A stretch of DNA of 40,024 bases. Origin: Xanthobacteraceae bacterium. Lineage in GTDB: Bacteria > Pseudomonadota > Alphaproteobacteria > Rhizobiales > Xanthobacteraceae. Where the stretch lies: contig JARBUD010000039.1 of NCBI GenBank assembly GCA_029239875.1, positions 1 to 40,024 of the forward strand, in the 5' to 3' direction. Of this stretch, positions 35,351 to 40,024 are shown in pieces. The position numbers and the translations under genes were made by a program. Position 1 is the first letter of the stretch. Every line of letters starts with the position of its first letter. The notes beneath the pieces are model-generated. The model was given only the letters and a program-made list of their open reading frames with translations, did no database searches and was not told the DNA's origin.

Positions 35351-36349
35351 TCAGGCCGGTCCGTCCGCCACCTTCTCCGCCGGCTTCACCGAATTGAACG
35401 CCCAGACCAGCGTGGTCATGATGCTGACCCCGATGACGATGCCGACGAGGCGGTCGATCGGCGGCTCCAGCGTGGTCGGCGGCCCGGTGCTGACCAGCGT
35501 CACCAGATAGGCGATGGCCGACTGCGTGCCGATATAGGCCTGCGTCGTGCCGCTGAGATGGATGCGGGCGAAGGTGAACACGCCGAGGAACAGCATCGTC
35601 ACCCACCACCACGCATTGGTGGCGTCGAGCCCGATCACGATCAGCCCCGCCGTGCCGCCGATGATGCAGCCGAAGATGCGCTGCGCGCCGCGGTGCCGGC
35701 TCGCCACCGGGTCGTTGTCGATGATGATGAGGCTGGAGATCAGCACCTGCGGCAGTTGCGGCAGGTCGAACAGCGACCAGGTGACGATGATGACCAGCGC
35801 GCCGACGGCCGCGACCATCGACTGGCGCTCGGCATTGACCTGGCTGGTCGCGGCCGCCTGGGCGACGAGGCGGGCGTGCAGTTCGCCCGCGCGCGGCCCA
35901 AGCGCCCAGCTCGCCAGCGTGCCGCAGACCACGCCGGTGACGATCTCGTAGCAGCGATACCAGGCGAAGTCGTAGAGCTGCTCGGGCTGCGTCATGGTGT
36001 AGAGCATGACGAGGGCGAAGGTCAGCCCGCCATAGAACCAGGCATAGCCATAGGCGCTGCGCTGGCGGCCATAGGTGCCCATCGCCGCAGCGATCATCAC
36101 CAGCGCCGCCTGCAGCGCGTTCAGTCCCTCGACCCACTGGCCGATATAATAGCCGCCGATCACCCCGACGAAGGTGCCGGTGATGCGCAGCACGCCCTTG
36201 GTGAACAGCGCGTCGCGGTCGACATTGGCGATGATCATCACGCTGAGCGCGGCCCAGTACGGGTCCTGCAGGCCCATGACCAGCGAAATGTAGACGGCGG
36301 CGAGCACCCCTATGGCGGTGGCGAAGGCTTGCCGCGTGACGTCGTCCAT
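35351..36349 (-). CDS. FUSC-family membrane protein (aromatic-acid-exporter-like)
   Basis: A protein of about 332 residues with five or six hydrophobic segments in the N-terminal half (AFATAIGVLAAVYISLVMGL, ITGTFVGVIGGYYIG, LVMIAAAMGTYG, GGLTFALVMLYT) and a second set from about residue 200 (AAVGALVIIVTWSLF, RIFGCIIGGTAGLIVIGLD, AYLVTLVS). This matches FUSC/YccS-type efflux proteins, though at half the AaeB length. The open frame extends to 36436, but bases 36356-36436 belong to a hairpin repeat, so the upstream residues are repeat-encoded. I prefer MDDVTRQAF at 36349; MLKPMDD at 36361 is possible. It follows the HlyD gene on the same strand, which suggests a two-part exporter. Confidence 0.8.
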   Translation of the reverse strand: MDDVTRQAFATAIGVLAAVYISLVMGLQDPYWAALSVMIIANVDRDALFTKGVLRITGTFVGVIGGYYIGQWVEGLNALQAALVMIAAAMGTYGRQRSAYGYAWFYGGLTFALVMLYTMTQPEQLYDFAWYRCYEIVTGVVCGTLASWALGPRAGELHARLVAQAAATSQVNAERQSMVAAVGALVIIVTWSLFDLPQLPQVLISSLIIIDNDPVASRHRGAQRIFGCIIGGTAGLIVIGLDATNAWWWVTMLFLGVFTFARIHLSGTTQAYIGTQSAIAYLVTLVSTGPPTTLEPPIDRLVGIVIGVSIMTTLVWAFNSVKPAEKVADGPA

Positions 36350-36355
36350 CGGCTT

Positions 36356-36469
36356 GAGCATGTTCCGCGAAAGTTGCCCGACTTTCGCGATTAGAACATG
36401 CTCCAGCTTATTGAATCTAGAGCACTTTCTTATCAATCAGGTGATTCCACCTGATTGGAAAGGGCTCTA
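36356..36469. repeat. Composite repeat of two hairpins (family C) between hlyD-type and FUSC genes
   Basis: The first hairpin (36356-36403) has arms GAGCATGTTCCGCGAAAGT and its near-complement ending GAACATGCTC. The second (36418-36469) pairs TAGAGC..CTTTC and AATCAGGTG with CACCTGATT and GGAAAG..GCTCTA. The right end overlaps the HlyD-gene stop codon and the left end touches the start region of the FUSC gene. This looks like an inserted mobile palindromic element. Confidence 0.8.
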
Positions 36470-37447
36470 AAACCAGATCAGCACGCGGGCGTCGGCGCCG
36501 TTGAACAGGCCGACATCCGAGGGCCACTCGTCGAGCTCGACCTCGATGGGGAAGCGCCTGGGCAGCCGCACCCAGTCGGTGGTCGGCTCGACATAAGGCA
36601 CGATCTCGGGATTGTGCGGCGAGCGGGCGACGCCGGCGGCGATGCCGCTGACCCGCCCGAGATGGAGCTGCCAGGGATCGTTGCCGAGGGTCAGCAGCAC
36701 GCGCTGGCCAATGCGGATGCGCTCGAGATGGCGCTCGTTCATGTTGGCGACCACGCGCCGGCGGCGATCGGTGATGATCGCCAACACCTCGGTGCCCGGC
36801 CGCAGATAGTCGCCCAGCCGCGTGGTGAAGGGCGTGATGCGCCCCGGCTCCGGGGCCGCCACCACGGTCTTGGAGAGGTCGTATTCGGCCCGCGCCAGTT
36901 CCGCCTGGGCGGAGCCGATCGTTGCATTCGCCACCGTGACGCGCTGGCTGGCCACCGCCAGCTGCGCTTGGGTGGAAGCGACGTTGGCGCCGGCGGTGGC
37001 GACGTCACGGGTGGCGACGTCGAGCTGCGCCTCCGGCGAATAGCCCTCCCCCGACAGCGTCTTGATGCGGTTGAGCTGCTCCTGCGCATTGGCCTGGATA
37101 GCCTGGGCGGAGGCGATATTGGCCCTGGCGGCGTTCACCTCGTCCTGCGCCAGCCCGAGATTGGCCTGCGCCTGTGCCAGCGATGCCTGCGCCTCCTGCA
37201 CCTTCAGCGCGAAGGGCGTGCGCTCGATCTCGAACAGCAGCTGGTTCGCCACAACCGTCTGGTTGTTCTGCACCGCGAGCTTGGAGACCGGCCCCTCGAT
37301 CTGCGAGGAGATGACGATGATGTCGCTCATCACATAGGCGTCCGCCGTATAGGCGAAGAAGCGCACGGTGATCTCGTAGACGACGAAAAGCGCGACCACC
37401 ACGCCGACGATAAGCGTCACCGGATGGCGAAGCAGGCGACTCAACAT
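36467..37447 (-). CDS. HlyD-family secretion/efflux adaptor
   Basis: A 326-residue inner-membrane adaptor. One N-terminal transmembrane helix (VTLIVGVVVALFVVYEITV, about residues 10-28) is followed by a lipoyl half (SSQIEGPVSKLAVQNNQTVVANQ), an alanine/glutamine-rich coiled coil (about 85-195), and the return lipoyl and barrel parts (VVAAPEPGRITPF, RPGTEVLAIITD). The length and layout match AaeA/YibH-type adaptors that work with FUSC transporters, and the FUSC gene follows on the same strand. Its stop codon (TAG at 36469-36467) lies at the edge of the composite repeat. The start at 37447 begins MLSRLLRHP directly before the helix. Confidence 0.92.
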   Translation of the reverse strand: MLSRLLRHPVTLIVGVVVALFVVYEITVRFFAYTADAYVMSDIIVISSQIEGPVSKLAVQNNQTVVANQLLFEIERTPFALKVQEAQASLAQAQANLGLAQDEVNAARANIASAQAIQANAQEQLNRIKTLSGEGYSPEAQLDVATRDVATAGANVASTQAQLAVASQRVTVANATIGSAQAELARAEYDLSKTVVAAPEPGRITPFTTRLGDYLRPGTEVLAIITDRRRRVVANMNERHLERIRIGQRVLLTLGNDPWQLHLGRVSGIAAGVARSPHNPEIVPYVEPTTDWVRLPRRFPIEVELDEWPSDVGLFNGADARVLIWF

Positions 37448-37563
37448 GGACGGGCGCGTCTCCGCGGCGGGTCGGGCGGTGGCACATCATCGCGGCTTTG
37501 CCGTCCGCGCTCAATCCTCGTGCACCCTCCCGCAGCCTCGAAGATCGCGCCCATGGTGAACGC

Positions 37564-39912
37564 TCAGTGGCGGCGCTCCTCGATGGCCGGGAGCATCGCC
37601 TCCTCGTCCTCCTCGCTGCGCTCGCGCGCCCCGGGATGCTCCTCGATCAGCGGGCCGGGCGTGCGGGCGGCGCGGGCGGCCTCGGCCCGGCGGGCGCGCT
37701 GGGGCGCGGAGACGTCCTCGGCGCGCTGGCTGACGACGCGCAGCGGCGGCGCCTCGCCCTTCTTGTCGGTACCGAGATAGACGGTGCGGTGCGGATACGG
37801 GATCTCGATGCCGCGCGCGTCGAACGCCGCCTTGATGCGGCGGTAGAACTCGCGCTTGACGTTCCACTGGCCGAGCGGGCGTGTCTTGAAGCGGCCGCGC
37901 AGCCAGATGTAGCTCTCCTCCAGCGCCTCCACGCCCACCACCTCGAAGGGCGCGACGATGGTCTCGGCCAGCGGCCCCTTGGCCGCCATGTCGTCCGCCA
38001 CCTCCGACATCAGCGCCAGCGCCTCGTCGATGTTTTCGCGATAGGAGACGCGCACGTCGATGACGGCATAAGCGAAGTCCTTCGACATGTTCTTGATGGT
38101 CTGCACCTCGCCGAACGGGATCGAGTGCACGTTGCCGTCGAAATCGCGCATGTGGACGGTGCGGATGCTGATCTTCTCCACCAGCCCGCTATGGGCGCCG
38201 ACCTCCACCACGTCGCCGACCGAGATGGTGTCCTCCATCAGGATGAAGATGCCAGTGATCACGTCCTTCACCAGCGTCTGCGCGCCGAAGCCGATGGCGA
38301 GGCCGAGCACGCCGGCGCCGGCCAGCAGCGGGGCGATGTTCACCCCGATCTCGGAGAGCAGGATCAGCCCGCCCAGGGTCAGCAGCACCACGCGGAAGGC
38401 GTTCTGCAGGAAGGGCAGCAGCGTCTTCAGCCGGGTCGAGCTGGGATTGCCGGCGCGCAGCCGCTCGGAGAAGACGGTGGCAAGCTCCCAGGCGATCAGC
38501 CCGGCCAGCACCACCACGCCGATGGAGATGAGCCGGCCGACCGCGCCCTGCCCGTGGTCGGAGGCCAGCCACTCGAACGGCCTGGCGCCCCAGATCTCCA
38601 GCAGCACCAGCGTGGCGACGGCGAGCACCAGCCCCTGCATGGCGCCGCGCAGCGCCGGCAGGTAGCGGTTGGCCCGCGCCTCCAGCAGCGGGTAGCGCTC
38701 GCGCATCTCGCCGTTCAGCCGGAACACCTTGTCGAAGGCCCGCAGCAGCAGAGACATCGCCAGCGCCGCGAGGGCTATGGCGAGGAGCGAGAGCAGCGTC
38801 GCCTGAGTGAGGAAGGCGAAGCCGCCGGCAACGTCGAACACGCGCACGACATAGGCGGCGACCACATAGGCGATCAGCAGCACATGCCAGAAATCCGCCA
38901 CCGTGTCGCGTAGCCGCGCCATGCGGCCTTCCCGCGCGCCGATGCCACGCAGCCGCGCGGCGACGCCCGCGCGCACCTGCAGGATGAACACGACGCACAT
39001 GCCGGCGACGAACAGGCCGAGCGCGTGGCTGAGGAAGTGATAGGTCGGCAGGGCGAGGCCGAGCACCCAGGCGGCGCGCAGCAGGAAATAGCCGTAGACG
39101 ACGGTATAGGCGAAGCGCCTGACCCACAGATAGCCATAGGCCGCGCTCTCGTTCTCCAGCGGGAACAGCCGCAGATGCGGCGCGTCCGGCGTCAGCACGG
39201 CCCTGCCGGCGGCGAGGATAAGCCGCGCCAGCACATTGGCGTTGATCACGGTGACTACGGCGAGCCGGATGACGAAGCTGAGCTCGACCAGCGCCAGCAC
39301 GCCGAAGGATGCGGCGGCAAAGGCGGCGATGGGCAATATGTCGAGCACCGTGCGTATGCCGAGCAGCAGAGCCCGCATGGGAAGACCCCGCGCGTGGCGC
39401 GCTTCCACCGCCCGGCGCAGGCGGGAAAGCAGCAGCTTGGCGACATATTCCGCCAGCAGCGCCGCGGCGAGGACGGTGATGACCATTATCGCCGCCCAGC
39501 CGACCCGTTGCAGCACCAGTGGGTCGGACAGATCCTCAAAGAAGCGTTTGGCCTGTTCCGGCAGTTGCTCGATCTCGCCCACCAGGCCGAGCACCGAGTT
39601 GGAGAAGCTGCCGAGCGATTGGGTGGCGCCCGCCAGCCAGTCGTCGCGTTCCGGCGCCGCCGGTTCCGGGGCAACGGTGCCGCTCTCGACGAGCGCACGC
39701 AGCCGGGCGAGGAAGGCTGTCCGCGCCGCGTCGTCCTCCAGCGTGCCGAGCAGCGCACGCAGGTCCGCATGCGTGTGTTGCTGGCGCGTGCTTTCGGGCG
39801 TCTGCCGGGTGGGCTGAGCGAGAGGGGAAACGGCGGTCTGCGCCTTGAGCGGCGCGGCGGAGAAAAGGCAAAGGGCGAGCAGCAGGATGCTGAGTATCGC
39901 GCGCGGCGGCAT
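37564..39912 (-). CDS. large MscS-family mechanosensitive ion channel
   Basis: A 782-residue inner-membrane channel. A signal peptide (ILSILLLALCLFSAAPLKAQ) precedes a periplasmic region of about 100 residues, then multiple transmembrane segments from about residue 125 to 490. The MscS pore and vestibule begin near residue 515 (PLLAGAGVLGLAIGFGAQTLV, ITGIFILMEDTISVGDVVEV, VHMRDFDGNVHSIPFGEV). A charged cytoplasmic tail rich in Arg, Ala and Glu ends the protein. The frame opens at 39948; I chose MPPRAILS at 39912 because the signal peptide begins there. Larger than MscS (286 residues) and smaller than MscK, so probably a YbdG/YnaI-like multi-helix type. The function would be release of solutes on hypo-osmotic shock; any added role is unknown. 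Confidence 0.9.
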   Translation of the reverse strand: MPPRAILSILLLALCLFSAAPLKAQTAVSPLAQPTRQTPESTRQQHTHADLRALLGTLEDDAARTAFLARLRALVESGTVAPEPAAPERDDWLAGATQSLGSFSNSVLGLVGEIEQLPEQAKRFFEDLSDPLVLQRVGWAAIMVITVLAAALLAEYVAKLLLSRLRRAVEARHARGLPMRALLLGIRTVLDILPIAAFAAASFGVLALVELSFVIRLAVVTVINANVLARLILAAGRAVLTPDAPHLRLFPLENESAAYGYLWVRRFAYTVVYGYFLLRAAWVLGLALPTYHFLSHALGLFVAGMCVVFILQVRAGVAARLRGIGAREGRMARLRDTVADFWHVLLIAYVVAAYVVRVFDVAGGFAFLTQATLLSLLAIALAALAMSLLLRAFDKVFRLNGEMRERYPLLEARANRYLPALRGAMQGLVLAVATLVLLEIWGARPFEWLASDHGQGAVGRLISIGVVVLAGLIAWELATVFSERLRAGNPSSTRLKTLLPFLQNAFRVVLLTLGGLILLSEIGVNIAPLLAGAGVLGLAIGFGAQTLVKDVITGIFILMEDTISVGDVVEVGAHSGLVEKISIRTVHMRDFDGNVHSIPFGEVQTIKNMSKDFAYAVIDVRVSYRENIDEALALMSEVADDMAAKGPLAETIVAPFEVVGVEALEESYIWLRGRFKTRPLGQWNVKREFYRRIKAAFDARGIEIPYPHRTVYLGTDKKGEAPPLRVVSQRAEDVSAPQRARRAEAARAARTPGPLIEEHPGARERSEEDEEAMLPAIEERRH

Positions 39913-40024
39913 GAGAGATTCCGTCGTTCGCGGCCCCATGGCCAGCATCGACCGGCGGGCGCGCAGAGGGGGGCGGGCAGGTGCGGCTACGCGCCATTTA
40001 ACGCTGCACTGCGGGAAAGGTTCC
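39913..40024. other. Window-end intergenic DNA without a visible feature
   Basis: The last 112 bases lie upstream of the MscS-type gene and presumably hold its promoter. I see no open frame, clear promoter element or repeat in it. Confidence 0.4.

Overview
The window is high-GC DNA from an alphaproteobacterium, most likely of the Hyphomicrobiales. My guess of a Xanthobacteraceae-type genus (Ancylobacter, Starkeya or Xanthobacter) rests on gene style and repeat type, not on a marker gene. Genes are tightly packed. No intergenic stretch exceeds about 240 bases, and I see no rRNA, tRNA, CRISPR array, transposase or phage gene.

Region 1 (1-14515) is a methylamine-utilisation island of the indirect N-methylglutamate (NMG) type. 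A truncated LysR regulator is divergent from mgdABCD, the sarcosine-oxidase-like N-methylglutamate dehydrogenase. purU and folD follow and handle the C1 unit released onto tetrahydrofolate. A soluble transhydrogenase (sthA) lies convergent to them. An XRE-cupin regulator then precedes mgsABC (N-methylglutamate synthase, a glutamate synthase split into three polypeptides) and gmaS (gamma-glutamylmethylamide synthetase). Together: methylamine + glutamate -> gamma-glutamylmethylamide (GmaS) -> N-methylglutamate (MgsABC) -> glutamate + C1 unit (MgdABCD) -> 10-formyl-THF and formate (FolD, PurU), with SthA able to exchange NADPH and NADH.

Region 2 (14647-24282) is the propionyl-CoA assimilation locus: a PccR/ScfR-type regulator divergent from pccB-pccA-mutA-[small secreted protein]-mutB, taking propionyl-CoA to succinyl-CoA. 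The divergent promoter gap carries AT-rich direct and inverted repeats that look like the PccR operator.

Region 3 (24522-28301) is a GntR/FCD regulator with a palindromic operator and a His-rich tail, followed by a polar amino-acid ABC importer (binding protein, two permeases, ATPase). A large palindromic repeat sits between the binding protein and the first permease.

Region 4 (28414-34872) is a LysR regulator divergent from an HSL-type alpha/beta-hydrolase that has lost its catalytic serine and histidine, followed by an RND efflux adaptor and pump with no outer-membrane channel gene.

Region 5 (35015-39912) holds a small thioredoxin-like [2Fe-2S] ferredoxin-type protein, a HlyD + FUSC efflux pair separated by a composite hairpin repeat, and a large MscS-family channel.

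Three families of palindromic intergenic repeats (A: three copies; B: three copies; C: one composite copy) punctuate the window, mostly at convergent gene ends but twice inside apparent operons. The least explained items are the triad-less hydrolase in the efflux operon, the secreted protein between the two mutase subunits, and the repeats placed inside operons.
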